Origin: SIG440 sp045648175
Lineage (GTDB): Bacteria; Bacillota; Clostridia; Monoglobales; Monoglobaceae
Assembly: GCA_045648175.1 (NCBI GenBank)
Contig: JAZRNN010000083.1
Span: forward strand, 1 to 61,215
Direction of reading: 5' to 3'
Length of the DNA stretch: 61,215 nt
Part shown: positions 17,132 to 25,961 of the stretch, piece by piece
Position numbering within the stretch: the first letter of the stretch is position 1
How the letters are laid out: every line of letters starts with the position of its first letter
Program-made: the position numbers and the translations under genes
The notes under the pieces: generated by a model
The model's input: the letters and a program-made list of their open reading frames with translations, nothing else
Databases searched by the model: none
What the model was told of the DNA's origin: nothing

Positions 17132-17470
17132 ATGACAATCTATGAAGCCACAGGATATTTCATCAATAAGCTTATGGAAAAAGGCGAACCTATTAACTTA
17201 TCATTCTGTGATAAGACTTTAAAAGGTACACATTGCGTAACAGAGCAGGAAAAAGAAAGTATATTCATCACCATACCTTCTATCGACGTTGAGGTATGTT
17301 TGCACAATGCAGGTATAAATTTAAAAGTTACTGAATCATCTGTGTTGGCTGAGAATTTCCCAATCACTACTGAAACAGGAGTTGCTAAAAAACTTTTCAA
17401 ATACAGTAAGGAAACACCTGATACAGAAAAGTTGGACGAAGCAGTTGCTTTTATAAAAAGCCTTGTGTAA
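17132..17470 (+). CDS. hypothetical protein
   Basis: A 112-residue soluble protein starting MTIYEATGYFINKLMEKG, well expressed in appearance (consensus promoter, TTGGAGG ribosome site 11 nt upstream). It has two Cys in the first half and an Ile-rich strand pattern (ESIFITIPSIDVEV). I recognise no family. It is the first gene of element 1. Confidence 0.7.
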   Translation: MTIYEATGYFINKLMEKGEPINLSFCDKTLKGTHCVTEQEKESIFITIPSIDVEVCLHNAGINLKVTESSVLAENFPITTETGVAKKLFKYSKETPDTEKLDEAVAFIKSLV

Positions 17471-17597
17471 GTAACTAACTGAATATTTTATGTGAATTAT
17501 GCCATGAGCTTAGATGCTTGTGGCGTTTTTTCTTGTATGATGCTTGTTTATAGACATTTGCGTAGGTATAGTAAATCAATGCAAAGGAGAAGATTTA

Positions 17598-18263
17598 ATG
17601 AAAACAAATTTACGCAAGGAACAAGAAAAACTGGCAGTGCTGTTGGAAATATCAGACACGCCAAAGAAAAACTCGGACATTATTAATGGTGCGGAAAGCC
17701 GCTTGGTAATGGATGAGGCGTATAATCGCATTTTAAGCGATAAAAAGACAACTGCTGGTAAGAAAGAACTTCAATTCATATTGTACTTTCTCAAAAAAGA
17801 TGAGTTAGTCAATGTGGAAAACAGAGGCTACTATACAGCAAATGCGAAAACTGCTGAAGAACTCATTAAGACAGCACATATTATTGACGAGGCTTTAAAG
17901 GCAGATGAAAAAGCACCTTGCATCTTAACACCTGAAGCTCTTGATGAAATGGGATTAGTTTTATTATCACCATACCCAATACAGGCTATTCAAGCAGAAG
18001 AAACATCGGGTTTTGAAATAGTCAGCGTTGATGAACCTACATTGTTAGAAGATGATAAAACTGAATCCGAAGAAGAAGTTGAGAACAATTTATCTGCTCC
18101 TGATACACAGGTTAAGAAAACTGAAAAACAGGGCAAGAAAGATAAGAAGAAATCAAAGAAAACAGAAAGCATTAAAAAGTCAGAGGACAGCAATGACTTG
18201 ATTGATAAAACGGATGAAAATAATTTACCAACTGACAAAAATGACGAAAATGACGTTTTTTAA
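17598..18263 (+). CDS. hypothetical protein with charged tail
   Basis: A 221-residue protein. The first about 110 residues look like a helical, possibly winged-helix fold (KKELQFILYFLKKDELVNVENRGYY). The last 80 residues are a low-complexity Glu/Asp/Lys tail (KKTEKQGKKDKKKSKKTES). The ATG at 17598 follows AAAGGAGAAG and was chosen over an in-frame start at 17544 that lacks a site. The charged tail suggests nucleic-acid or protein contact. Function unknown. Confidence 0.65.
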   Translation: MKTNLRKEQEKLAVLLEISDTPKKNSDIINGAESRLVMDEAYNRILSDKKTTAGKKELQFILYFLKKDELVNVENRGYYTANAKTAEELIKTAHIIDEALKADEKAPCILTPEALDEMGLVLLSPYPIQAIQAEETSGFEIVSVDEPTLLEDDKTESEEEVENNLSAPDTQVKKTEKQGKKDKKKSKKTESIKKSEDSNDLIDKTDENNLPTDKNDENDVF

Positions 18264-18360
18264 AAACTCGTATCTTGATTTTGGAAGAAAAAATATTTTT
18301 ATAGAGTACGATACATTAAAACTCAAAAGTACCTGAAATTCGACATATCCATAATACTAT

Positions 18361-18395
18361 ATACACACAGCTTGAAAAAGCTGTGTGTATTTGTA
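18361..18395 (+). terminator. 13-bp hairpin with GAAA loop
   Basis: ATACACACAGCTT - GAAA - AAGCTGTGTGTAT followed by TTTGT. The stem is perfect with a stable tetraloop. The weak T-tract leaves open whether it terminates or is part of an RNA. Confidence 0.55.
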
Positions 18396-18496
18396 TAGCG
18401 AAACTGTACTGACTTATACTGATAAACTTGTGTAGTAATGGTATTCTGTACCTTGTACACTTGTACTTGAATACTGTATGATGCTATGCAAAATGA

Positions 18497-18531
18497 GCCT
18501 TGACAGATACCTGTGCTGTCAGGGCTTTTTT
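18497..18531 (+). terminator. Rho-independent terminator
   Basis: GCCTTGACAG and CTGTCAGGGC pair (one G-T) around a 9-nt loop, then TTTTTT. Confidence 0.8.
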
Positions 18532-18994
18532 GATGCATTTTTAACTGTCTATTTGGGCTGCTTGGAAAAGTGTAAAAAACGCTAAATTTTTGTTATATCT
18601 GCACAATTTTATAACGTTGATTTTGCACCCGCCCAAAATAAATTTCTATAAAATTGCACAAAACGGCTGTTTATGTGCATTAGATACATCTATTTTAAAA
18701 GGGCGTACCCATTGAAAATGAGGTGTTGAACCATTGAATTTCAGGTGTTTCATATATGAACACTGACCCATTTGATTTCACATTCGCTCACGTGCATTTT
18801 AGAGATGCAGATACATTGATTAGGTGTGCATATATAAAAAAATTGTGATGCAGTTAAAAAAATAAAAGTGCTCTCACATTCCCTTAAAACAACATCACGT
18901 GGTCTGGATGCATTAAAATAGATATAGGTGCATTTATAAATCGTAAGCCACTTGTCGATTTTAAGTGACACTTTATCAAGGAGGATTTTCAAAA

Positions 18995-20551
18995 ATGGAA
19001 ATCAAAGTAAGAAACATTAAGGGAATTACAGTTTATGAGAACGAGGACACAAATGTAAGAGTTGAAGCAGTTGGAATGAAAATGTCAGACGGTACTATTT
19101 CAAATGTATTAACGGTATTAAAAAGTGATGTGCCTTGTGGTTCGATTGAGTTTGCAATGAGCGACCTTGACAAAAGGATTGATACGCTTAAGAATTTCGG
19201 AGTATCTCTCACAGAGCAGGACATTCTTGGTATTTCAAGAGGGGTTAGAAAAGATTATGAGAAGATACCTGTAATACCATATGTTAATGGATATGGTTGG
19301 CAAAGAAAGGATGACGAGATACAGAGTTATGTTGGTGTGGAACATATTTCACTTGATGGTAAGATGTTACCACAAGTTATAACACCAAGAAGTTTAACAG
19401 CTAATGGTGATATAAGCTTATTAACTTCTGTATTAACTGATTATCTTAAGAATGAGAAAAGACAGGCTGTTGTATGTGCTTCTCTTGCTTCGGTAATCTG
19501 TGGGTACCTAAAGGAAAATCTACTTATATCATTAGTTGGAATGACATCTACTGGTAAATCTACTGCTACTGACCTTGCTGTTAGTCTGTTTACGGGTATT
19601 AAAGCAGGAATAACAAAGATGAAATTTAATGCTACTGAAAATGCTATTATAAAAAAGCTGGGAAATAATAATGGGATACCTGTGATTATAGATGATACAT
19701 CGTTATCCAAGGTAAAGGACATGACAACTCTTATTTATCAGGTTGCTGAAGGTTGCGACAGAGATAGACTGAATAACAAGGCAGAAATGCAGGAGGTTGC
19801 AGAATGGGCAACATCTATTTTCTTCACTGGTGAAAAAACAATACTGTTTAGTGGAAATAATCAGCTTAAAGGGAAGGCTGGCAGGCTTATCGAGATCAAC
19901 GTAGCAGATAATGATTTATTTGACAACGGAAGTGATGCAAAGTACATTAAGAAAATTTATACTGACAATTATGGTTTAATTGGCAACTACTTTGTAAATT
20001 GGCTTATCAAAGAAAAGATTTTAGATAATCTTGAGAATTTAATAATGGAACATATGGAAAAGACGATTACATATTTAGATACACTTGAAATTAAGGATAA
20101 TGAGGGTATCATTGATAGACTATCACGTAAAATTGCTATAATCACTGTGACTGCCGAACTTGCTAACAGTGCATTTAAGTTTAATTTGAGTGTAGAGAGT
20201 ATAAGACAATACCTCTCTAATGTTTGTGTTGAGAACATTAACACTTTTGATGAACTGAACGAGGATACATTTAACTTTAAATCAACATGTGAGAAGTTTT
20301 TGGAAAGTATTGCAGAAGTTGCTGAAACCAAACCTGAACATACTAATGTTTTATTTGTTTCATCAAAGGATTTTAAAAAGCATTCACAGCAGATAATTGA
20401 CAATGTTGATGTGATTAAGAATATGAAGGAGTGGAAAAACTATTTGAAACAGAATAATTGTCTTGAAACTAAGGGTGATGACTTTGGTTATCGTGAAGCA
20501 TCTGTACGTATGTATGGTCTGAGAAAACCGGAGGTGAGCTTCAATGATTAA
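18995..20551 (+). CDS. DUF927-type P-loop helicase/primase-like protein
   Basis: A 518-residue protein with Walker A GMTSTGKST (182-190) and Walker B IPVIIDDTS near residue 230. The region ahead (VNGYGW ... GVEHISLDGK) and the gene-size match DUF927 proteins, which sit in phages and genomic islands and are thought to be helicases acting with a primase. The ATG at 18995 follows AAGGAGGATTTTC. The 3' end overlaps the methylase start by 8 nt, so the two are translationally coupled. I infer a role in replication or maintenance of element 1. Confidence 0.75.
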   Translation: MEIKVRNIKGITVYENEDTNVRVEAVGMKMSDGTISNVLTVLKSDVPCGSIEFAMSDLDKRIDTLKNFGVSLTEQDILGISRGVRKDYEKIPVIPYVNGYGWQRKDDEIQSYVGVEHISLDGKMLPQVITPRSLTANGDISLLTSVLTDYLKNEKRQAVVCASLASVICGYLKENLLISLVGMTSTGKSTATDLAVSLFTGIKAGITKMKFNATENAIIKKLGNNNGIPVIIDDTSLSKVKDMTTLIYQVAEGCDRDRLNNKAEMQEVAEWATSIFFTGEKTILFSGNNQLKGKAGRLIEINVADNDLFDNGSDAKYIKKIYTDNYGLIGNYFVNWLIKEKILDNLENLIMEHMEKTITYLDTLEIKDNEGIIDRLSRKIAIITVTAELANSAFKFNLSVESIRQYLSNVCVENINTFDELNEDTFNFKSTCEKFLESIAEVAETKPEHTNVLFVSSKDFKKHSQQIIDNVDVIKNMKEWKNYLKQNNCLETKGDDFGYREASVRMYGLRKPEVSFND

Positions 20552-21422
20552 TAATATAACAATTGCTCCATATGCAGGAGCTAAAAATCGTAGTGCTAAT
20601 GCGTTTATAGATATTATTCCTTATAATGGAATCAAAGTTTATGCAGAACCTTTTGGTGGAACTTTTGGCTTGGGGCTAAAAAAAGCCCCACACCAAATAG
20701 AAATTTATAATGACATAAACTCTAAACTTGCATTGCTATTGCAAACGTTGAAAAATCAAGAAACAGCATATATGCTTCTTGATATGCTTTGCTCAGCTGA
20801 GTATTCAGAACGTTTTTTTGATTATGCAAAAGAGGCTTCTAATTTCTTTAAAATATATAATCTATGCACATTTGATAATAGGTATGATGATGTGTTTATA
20901 TCTTGTTTAGTGTATTCCACATTGCTTATGAGCTTTAATGGACAAATGGAGACGTTCAAGGGAATAAGAACAGGACACGAAGAAGATATATTTTACAAGC
21001 AAATAAAGAAGAAGCTTGCGGTGATTGAACGTTTGAAAGATGTTCATATTTTCAATGCTGATGGAATTGAACTAATCAAAACATTTAAAGAATACCGAGA
21101 GGCATTCATATTTGCTGATCCGCCTTATACGTTAAAAAATGCATCCTCGGACAATGATAGAAGCGACATTTATGAATTTGAAATACTTAATGACGAATTG
21201 CAACAAAAGTTTTTAAACAGTTTAAAAGACTGTAAAGCTAAGGTGTTAGTATGCAGTTATCGTAATGAATTATACGACAATACATTATGCTCTGAATACG
21301 GCTTTGAAAGAATTGACGTAGCAGAAGTCTCTAAGACTATGAGTATAGGACAAAAAGGACATAAAAAATCACGTGCTGTTGAGGTTGCTTATGTTAACTA
21401 CGACATTAGAGAGTGTCGTTAA
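20544..21422 (+). CDS. Dam-type DNA adenine methyltransferase
   Basis: A 292-residue D12-class N6-adenine methylase. The SAM site AEPFGGT is at residues 34-40 and the catalytic DPPY at 192-195 (FADPPYT). No restriction gene is nearby, so it is an orphan methylase, likely for self-protection or control of element replication. It overlaps the DUF927 gene. The recognition site cannot be read from sequence, although GATC is the common target of this class. Confidence 0.88.
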   Translation: MINNITIAPYAGAKNRSANAFIDIIPYNGIKVYAEPFGGTFGLGLKKAPHQIEIYNDINSKLALLLQTLKNQETAYMLLDMLCSAEYSERFFDYAKEASNFFKIYNLCTFDNRYDDVFISCLVYSTLLMSFNGQMETFKGIRTGHEEDIFYKQIKKKLAVIERLKDVHIFNADGIELIKTFKEYREAFIFADPPYTLKNASSDNDRSDIYEFEILNDELQQKFLNSLKDCKAKVLVCSYRNELYDNTLCSEYGFERIDVAEVSKTMSIGQKGHKKSRAVEVAYVNYDIRECR

Positions 21423-21472
21423 AGTGTGGGTTTAATAGTGACACGTCTCAAAAGGGAAATACAAATCATATG

Positions 21473-21544
21473 GCACTCATACTGCGTTTAACGTATGAGT
21501 GCTGTATGGGTATAGCCATGAGGCACTGCAATCTGCGTTGCAGT
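21473..21544 (+). promoter_or_regulatory. two hairpins upstream of resolvase, possible res site
   Basis: GCACTCATAC / GTATGAGTGC (21473-21502) and ACTGCAA / TTGCAGT (21525-21544) are perfect inverted repeats between the methylase and resolvase genes. Small serine resolvases usually bind paired inverted sites just upstream of their own gene, so these are candidates for a res site or operator. Confidence 0.4.
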
Positions 21545-21585
21545 AGTTAATATTGAAATACTTAAGATAAGGAGGCGTTGTTTTA

Positions 21586-22143
21586 ATGAAATGCGGTTAT
21601 TGTAGGGTCTCAACGACAGAACAGCAGACCACACGTCAAGAGTTACAGATGGAAAGTTTAGGCGTTGACAAGATTTTTATTGACAAGTGCTCAGGTAAAA
21701 ATACAGACAGACCTGCACTGAAAGAAATGCTAGCCTTTGTACGTGAAGGCGATGTTGTAATTGTGGAATCAATAAGTCGTTTAGCTCGAAACACAAAGGA
21801 TTTACTAGGACTAATAGATATGTTTACTGAACAAAATGTTGGTTTTGTGTCACAAAAAGAAAACATTGACACAACTACACCTACAGGAAAATTTATTTTG
21901 ACAGTATTTGGTGCAATAGCAGAGTTAGAGAGAGATTACATACTGCAAAGGCAGGCTGAAGGGATTGCAATAGCGAAGGCTAAGGGAGCCTATAAAGGAA
22001 GAAAACGTATTGAATGTGCTGACTTTGACAAGGTTTATGAGCAGGTACATTCAGGAGTTATAACAGCTACACGAGGATGGGAGCTTCTCGGCATATCAAA
22101 GAGCAGTTGGTACCGTAGAGTGCGTGAGAAACAGCGTAGCTAA
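21586..22143 (+). CDS. small serine recombinase (resolvase/invertase)
   Basis: A 185-residue protein of the usual resolvase length. The N-terminal KCGYCRVST has the catalytic Ser (residue 9) and Arg 7. The second active-site segment SISRLARNTKD keeps both arginines. A C-terminal HTH (TRGWELLGISKSSWYRR) follows a Lys-rich hinge. The ATG follows AAGGAGG. It may resolve dimers or invert a segment of element 1. The next gene encodes a degenerate relative. Confidence 0.92.
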   Translation: MKCGYCRVSTTEQQTTRQELQMESLGVDKIFIDKCSGKNTDRPALKEMLAFVREGDVVIVESISRLARNTKDLLGLIDMFTEQNVGFVSQKENIDTTTPTGKFILTVFGAIAELERDYILQRQAEGIAIAKAKGAYKGRKRIECADFDKVYEQVHSGVITATRGWELLGISKSSWYRRVREKQRS

Positions 22144-22214
22144 CCAAGTTTTCAGCATTCGTGTAATATTGTTTGTCGAAAGATAAATAATATATTAACG
22201 GAGGTCATGAACAA

Positions 22215-22574
22215 ATGAAAAGAACAATAGGCTATTTCTCGTTTTCAAGTGAAGAAGAAAAGCAATCTAAAGAAGCACTATTTCAACAGGTGGAGTTGGA
22301 TAAACTCTATGCTGGGAACGGAGATGATTCATTCTTTGAGTTCCTTAATACAGTGCTTAACGACGAAGATACACTGGTTATTTCTTCTTTCGCTGATTTT
22401 GGTAATCAGTTTATGCAGGTGTTACACGCACTGGACTATATCAAGCACAGTAACATCGATGTGATTGTACTGAATGGTGCACATAATGAGTATTTCTTCG
22501 GCATTACGACAGGGCAAGCGGCTAAGGTTGCAAAAGACTTTCATAAGATGCTCACAACAGGGCAAATCAGTTAA
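22215..22574 (+). CDS. resolvase-like protein lacking catalytic arginines
   Basis: A 119-residue protein that resembles only the catalytic domain of serine recombinases: RTIGYFSFSSEEE aligns with the usual IGYxRVST and DTLVISSFADFGNQFMQV with DTLVVxSxSRLxRN. The Ser position survives, but the first Arg and both Arg of the SRLxRN segment are replaced (ADFGNQF). No DNA-binding domain follows. It has a good ribosome site (ACGGAGGTCATG) and no frameshift, so it looks kept rather than decayed. A regulator or partner of the upstream resolvase is one inference. Confidence 0.7.
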   Translation: MKRTIGYFSFSSEEEKQSKEALFQQVELDKLYAGNGDDSFFEFLNTVLNDEDTLVISSFADFGNQFMQVLHALDYIKHSNIDVIVLNGAHNEYFFGITTGQAAKVAKDFHKMLTTGQIS

Positions 22575-22601
22575 GATTGTTTATCGAAAATACTCCTTAA
22601 A

Positions 22602-22643
22602 AAGCACCGACTTTGTGGAGACACAAGGGCGGTGTTTTCTTTA
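22602..22643 (+). terminator. Rho-independent terminator
   Basis: CACCGACTTTGTG - GAGA - CACAAGGGCGGTG followed by TTTTCTTT. It ends the resolvase-pair transcript. Confidence 0.8.
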
Positions 22644-22796
22644 TACGATAGTCAATTGTAAAGTGAAATGCAATAAGAATAATGCATTATAAGGATTAGA
22701 ATGGTATAAATCTTTTCGTTTCACTAGTATTGCATTTCGTTTTACAGAATATTTTTGGTTTCTGAAGTGGATTTTTTTAATTTTTAAACAAACCCA

Positions 22797-22847
22797 TTGA
22801 CAAATATCTATTTATGGTATATAATAATACATAGATAAAATTCTATG
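22797..22847 (+). promoter_or_regulatory. arsR promoter and operator
   Basis: TTGACA (22797-22802) and TATAAT (22820-22825) are 17 nt apart. Five nt downstream lies CATAGA-TAAAAT-TCTATG (22830-22847), a perfect 6+6 inverted repeat over the start site, the typical form and place of an ArsR-family operator. Repression relieved by metalloid is the likely mode. Confidence 0.8.
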
Positions 22848-22859
22848 TGAGGTGAGTTT

Positions 22860-23168
22860 ATGAGAAACAAATACACCGAAACTGCTGAAATATTCAAGGC
22901 ATTTTGTGATGAAAATAGAATACGAATACTTGAAATGTTGCAGACAGGCGAAAAATGCGGTTGTAAGCTCCTTGAAGAATTAAATGTTACACAGCCTACG
23001 CTTTCACATCATATGAAAATACTTTGCGATGCAGGAGTTGTTGAAGGTCGCAAGGATGGTAAGTGGACACATTATAAGATTTCAAATGATGGAAGAAACA
23101 ACGCATTAAAATTGCTTGAAGAAATTACAAATACAAACTGTGCTTGCGAAGGCAAGTGTTGTGATTGA
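22860..23168 (+). CDS. ArsR-family metalloregulator
   Basis: A 102-residue winged-helix repressor with the HTH LLEELNVTQPTLSHHMKIL. Cysteines at C33 and C35 (KCGC) lie just before the recognition helix, as in arsenite-sensing ArsR, with another at C56. The C-terminus has a CACEGKCC cluster that could also bind metal. The ATG follows GAGGTGAG. It heads the ars-type operon and probably binds the inverted repeat at 22830. Confidence 0.92.
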   Translation: MRNKYTETAEIFKAFCDENRIRILEMLQTGEKCGCKLLEELNVTQPTLSHHMKILCDAGVVEGRKDGKWTHYKISNDGRNNALKLLEEITNTNCACEGKCCD

Positions 23169-23254
23169 TATATAAGCCATTGTTATAAAATGGCTTTATA
23201 TTAAATATTATATATAGATACATTTCAATATATTTATGTTTAGGAGGTTTTTTT

Positions 23255-24268
23255 ATGGATGTAATTAAAACGGCTTGGGATTTTTTCCAAAATCAAGTCT
23301 TGGGTATGAAATGGCTAAACGAACTGATAGGAAATATACTGTCAGCTTGCGGTCTTGATGTGGGTGGCAGAATTGGTGGCAGTATTCAGTTCTTTTTGTA
23401 TGATACAATTAAAATTATGGTGCTTTTGGGTGTCTTGATTTTGATTATCTCATATATTCAAAGTTACTTTCCACCGGAGAGAAGCAAAAAAATACTTGGC
23501 AGATTTCACGGCATTGGTGCAAATACTGTTGCAGCACTCTTGGGAACTGTAACCCCGTTTTGCTCTTGTTCATCAATTCCTTTGTTTATAGGTTTCACAA
23601 GTGCAGGACTACCGCTTGGAGTAACATTCTCTTTCCTTATTTCATCGCCTATGGTTGATTTAGGCTCACTCGTTCTCTTAATGAGTATTTTCGGTTGGAA
23701 AGTTGCTGTTACCTATGTTGTTGTCGGCTTGATTATTGCTATCATAGGCGGTACGCTCATTGAAAAATTACATCTTGAAAATCAAGTTGAAGAATATATC
23801 AGAAATGGCAAGGCTCTGGATGTTCCGCAAGATGAACTGTATTTCAAAGACCGTATTAAATATGCTTGGGAGCAGGTTTTAGAAACAGCGAAGAAAGTGT
23901 TTCCTTATGTACTTGTCGGTGTTGGTATAGGTGCAATAATTCATAATTGGATACCTGAAGATATTATTGTCAAAGCTCTTGGTAGCGGAAATCCTTTAGG
24001 TGTTGTTATAGCTACTGTTGCAGGTGTGCCAATGTATGCCGACATTTTCGGTACAATCCCGATTGCCGAAGCTCTGCTTGCAAAAGGAGCACAGCTTGGT
24101 GTTGTACTGTCGTTTATGATGGGTGTAACCACGCTATCACTCCCGTCAATAATTATGCTTCGCAAGGCAGTTAAACCAAAACTGCTCGGAATATTTATTG
24201 CGATTTGTACTGTTGGAATTATCCTTGTCGGGTATTTCTTTAATGCAATTCAACACCTTATTGTGTAA
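23255..24268 (+). CDS. COG0701-type permease (ArsP-like)
   Basis: A 337-residue membrane protein with about eight to ten hydrophobic spans and the hallmark TPFCSCSSIPL near residue 93, shared by the YraQ/DUF318/ArsP permeases. ArsP members export trivalent organoarsenicals. The position between arsR and arsC supports metalloid efflux, but the substrate is an inference. A cytosolic loop near residues 170-210 is charged. The ATG follows TAGGAGG. Confidence 0.85.
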   Translation: MDVIKTAWDFFQNQVLGMKWLNELIGNILSACGLDVGGRIGGSIQFFLYDTIKIMVLLGVLILIISYIQSYFPPERSKKILGRFHGIGANTVAALLGTVTPFCSCSSIPLFIGFTSAGLPLGVTFSFLISSPMVDLGSLVLLMSIFGWKVAVTYVVVGLIIAIIGGTLIEKLHLENQVEEYIRNGKALDVPQDELYFKDRIKYAWEQVLETAKKVFPYVLVGVGIGAIIHNWIPEDIIVKALGSGNPLGVVIATVAGVPMYADIFGTIPIAEALLAKGAQLGVVLSFMMGVTTLSLPSIIMLRKAVKPKLLGIFIAICTVGIILVGYFFNAIQHLIV

Positions 24269-24280
24269 GGGGGTGAACAA

Positions 24281-24850
24281 ATGCAAAAGAAGTCATTGTT
24301 GATTAAAATATTAGTTCCCGTTTTGATTGTTGCTATAATAGGTGTTATGTGGCTTATTAAAAACAGAAATGACAGCGAGGTAGAATTTACAAACACACAG
24401 AATGAACAGATAAATGCAGATATTCCCGAACATCTGAAAAATGCTGATTTCAGTTTGAATGAAACAAGCGAAATTGATTTTGGAACTTTGTCGGAATACG
24501 GTTTGCCTATTATCGCAGACTATGGTGCTGATTCGTGTATTCCTTGTAAGCAAATGGCTCCCGTATTGAAAAAACTGAACACAGAAATGAATGGTAAAGC
24601 ATTTATCAAGTTTGTTGATGTGTGGCAGTATGGAGAAGCAGCAACGAATGTTCCTGTACAAGTAATTCCTACACAGGTTATATTTAATGCTGACGGCTCA
24701 CCGTTTGTACCAAGTGAAGCACTTGCAAAAGAAATTCAGTTTGATATGTATAGTCATAGGGATACAAAGGAACATATCTTTACTGTTCATCAAGGTGGTT
24801 TGACAGAGGAACAAATGCGTAAAATCTTAAAAGAAATGGGGGTTGAATAA
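24281..24850 (+). CDS. membrane-anchored thioredoxin-like protein
   Basis: A 189-residue protein with one N-terminal membrane helix (LLIKILVPVLIVAIIGVMWL) and an extracytoplasmic thioredoxin domain. The redox site is CIPC in DSCIPCKQMAP, and the cis-Pro loop is QVIPTQVIF. The start follows GGGGGTG, 12 nt after the permease. With ccdA next to it, it is probably the outer partner that CcdA keeps reduced. Confidence 0.88.
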   Translation: MQKKSLLIKILVPVLIVAIIGVMWLIKNRNDSEVEFTNTQNEQINADIPEHLKNADFSLNETSEIDFGTLSEYGLPIIADYGADSCIPCKQMAPVLKKLNTEMNGKAFIKFVDVWQYGEAATNVPVQVIPTQVIFNADGSPFVPSEALAKEIQFDMYSHRDTKEHIFTVHQGGLTEEQMRKILKEMGVE

Positions 24851-24851
24851 A

Positions 24852-25544
24852 ATGTTTGATAATATGCTTACACAAATTGCTGAAATAATCGGCAGTAATA
24901 TGAGGTTTGCTCCCATTCTTGCATTGGTTGCAGGTGTTCTGACTTCATTTACCCCGTGCTCTTTATCTTCTGTGCCTCTTATCATTGGATATGTTGGTGG
25001 TGTTGGTGAAAAGAATACAAAAAAGGCATTTGCTTTATCAGCCGTGTTCTCTTTTGGAACTGCTTTAACCTTTGTAGCTCTTGGAATAATCGCTACATCG
25101 GCAGGAAAACTTATGGGAACAAGCTCTGCAATTTGGTATATGATTCTCGGTATTCTTATGGTGCTTATGGCATTGCAAACTTGGGAAATTTATAATTTTA
25201 TTCCCTCTGTAAACTTGATAAGTAAGAATAAGAAAAAGGGATTTGTCGGTGCTTTTATAGCAGGTATTCTCGGCGGTATATTTTCCTCGCCTTGTTCAAC
25301 TCCTGTGTTAATTGCTTTACTTGCGATAATTGCAGGACAGAACAGTATGCTATGGGGAATACTTTTAATGCTCCTTTACTCTGTGGGGCATAGTACACTT
25401 GTTGTGATAGCCGGAACATCAATAGGATTTGTTCAAAAGATAAAAAGCAACGATAAATACAAAATGACTTCAACTGTTTTGAAAATCATTATGGGTGCTT
25501 TGATACTCTTGATAGGCTTGTATATGTTTTGGCTTGCATTTTAA
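24852..25544 (+). CDS. CcdA-type cytochrome c biogenesis/thiol transporter
   Basis: About 230 residues with six hydrophobic spans. Conserved cysteines appear in FTPCSLSSVPL (first span) and SSPCSTPVL (fourth span), the pair CcdA uses to carry electrons from cytosolic thioredoxin to the outside. The frame allows an earlier TTG overlapping the upstream stop, but I chose ATG 24852. In this operon it likely serves the two thioredoxins rather than cytochrome assembly. Confidence 0.88.
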   Translation: MFDNMLTQIAEIIGSNMRFAPILALVAGVLTSFTPCSLSSVPLIIGYVGGVGEKNTKKAFALSAVFSFGTALTFVALGIIATSAGKLMGTSSAIWYMILGILMVLMALQTWEIYNFIPSVNLISKNKKKGFVGAFIAGILGGIFSSPCSTPVLIALLAIIAGQNSMLWGILLMLLYSVGHSTLVVIAGTSIGFVQKIKSNDKYKMTSTVLKIIMGALILLIGLYMFWLAF

Positions 25545-25574
25545 TTAAAACAATATTTTTTGGAGGTATTTATT

Positions 25575-25952
25575 ATGTCATTATTTGGTTTTGGAAAGAA
25601 AAAGGAAGAAGAAAAGAAAGCTCCTGCGTGTGCGTGTAATTGCGGTTGCCCTACATCAGAGGCGGAAGAGATTACGAATGATTGTTGTCCGGAAGCAAAA
25701 GACAGTATTTGTTGCATAAAGGTTTTGGGTGCAGGCTGTGCATCTTGTCATACACAGTATGAAAATGCAAAAGAAGCAGTAAAAAATATGGGATTTAATG
25801 TTGAGGTTGAATACATAACCGATATGCAAAAGGTTATGGAATACGGCGTTATGAGCGTTCCAGCACTTGTTGTAAATGATAAGGTTGTTTCAATGGGTAA
25901 AGTTCTTAAAGCAGCAGAGGTTGAAAATCTGTTTCACAAGTTAGGATTTTAA
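25575..25952 (+). CDS. Cys-rich thioredoxin-like protein (TM0996 type)
   Basis: A 125-residue protein. The N-terminal 45 residues hold many cysteines (CACNCGC, NDCC, SICC), likely metal or metalloid binding. The rest is a small thioredoxin/glutaredoxin fold with active site GCASCHT and a cis-Pro loop VPALVV. The ATG at 25575 follows TGGAGG by 8 nt. It may hand electrons to ArsC or carry arsenite to the permease. Confidence 0.82.
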   Translation: MSLFGFGKKKEEEKKAPACACNCGCPTSEAEEITNDCCPEAKDSICCIKVLGAGCASCHTQYENAKEAVKNMGFNVEVEYITDMQKVMEYGVMSVPALVVNDKVVSMGKVLKAAEVENLFHKLGF

Positions 25953-25961
25953 GGTGTTATT

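Larger units (their letters stand above)
18264..18964. other. noncoding region with hairpins and GTGCAT-type repeats
   Basis: No gene is visible. It holds a GAAA-loop hairpin (18361-18390), a terminator (18497-18531) and several TGCAT-containing repeats upstream of the DUF927 gene: near 18676 (GTGCATTAGATAC), 18791 (GTGCATTTTA), 18825 (GTGCATATA), 18905 (ATGCATTAAAA) and 18926 (GTGCATTTATA). It also contains the blocks TGCAGATACAT (18806-18816) and AAATTGTGATGCA (18840-18852), both repeated at 29028-29053. This could be a replication or control region for the next gene. Confidence 0.5.
22575..22859. other. gap with terminator and arsR promoter
   Basis: It contains a terminator hairpin (22602-22643), two GTTTAC/TTTCGTTT-like AT-rich stretches of no clear meaning, and the arsR promoter-operator. 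No gene is seen. Confidence 0.6.
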
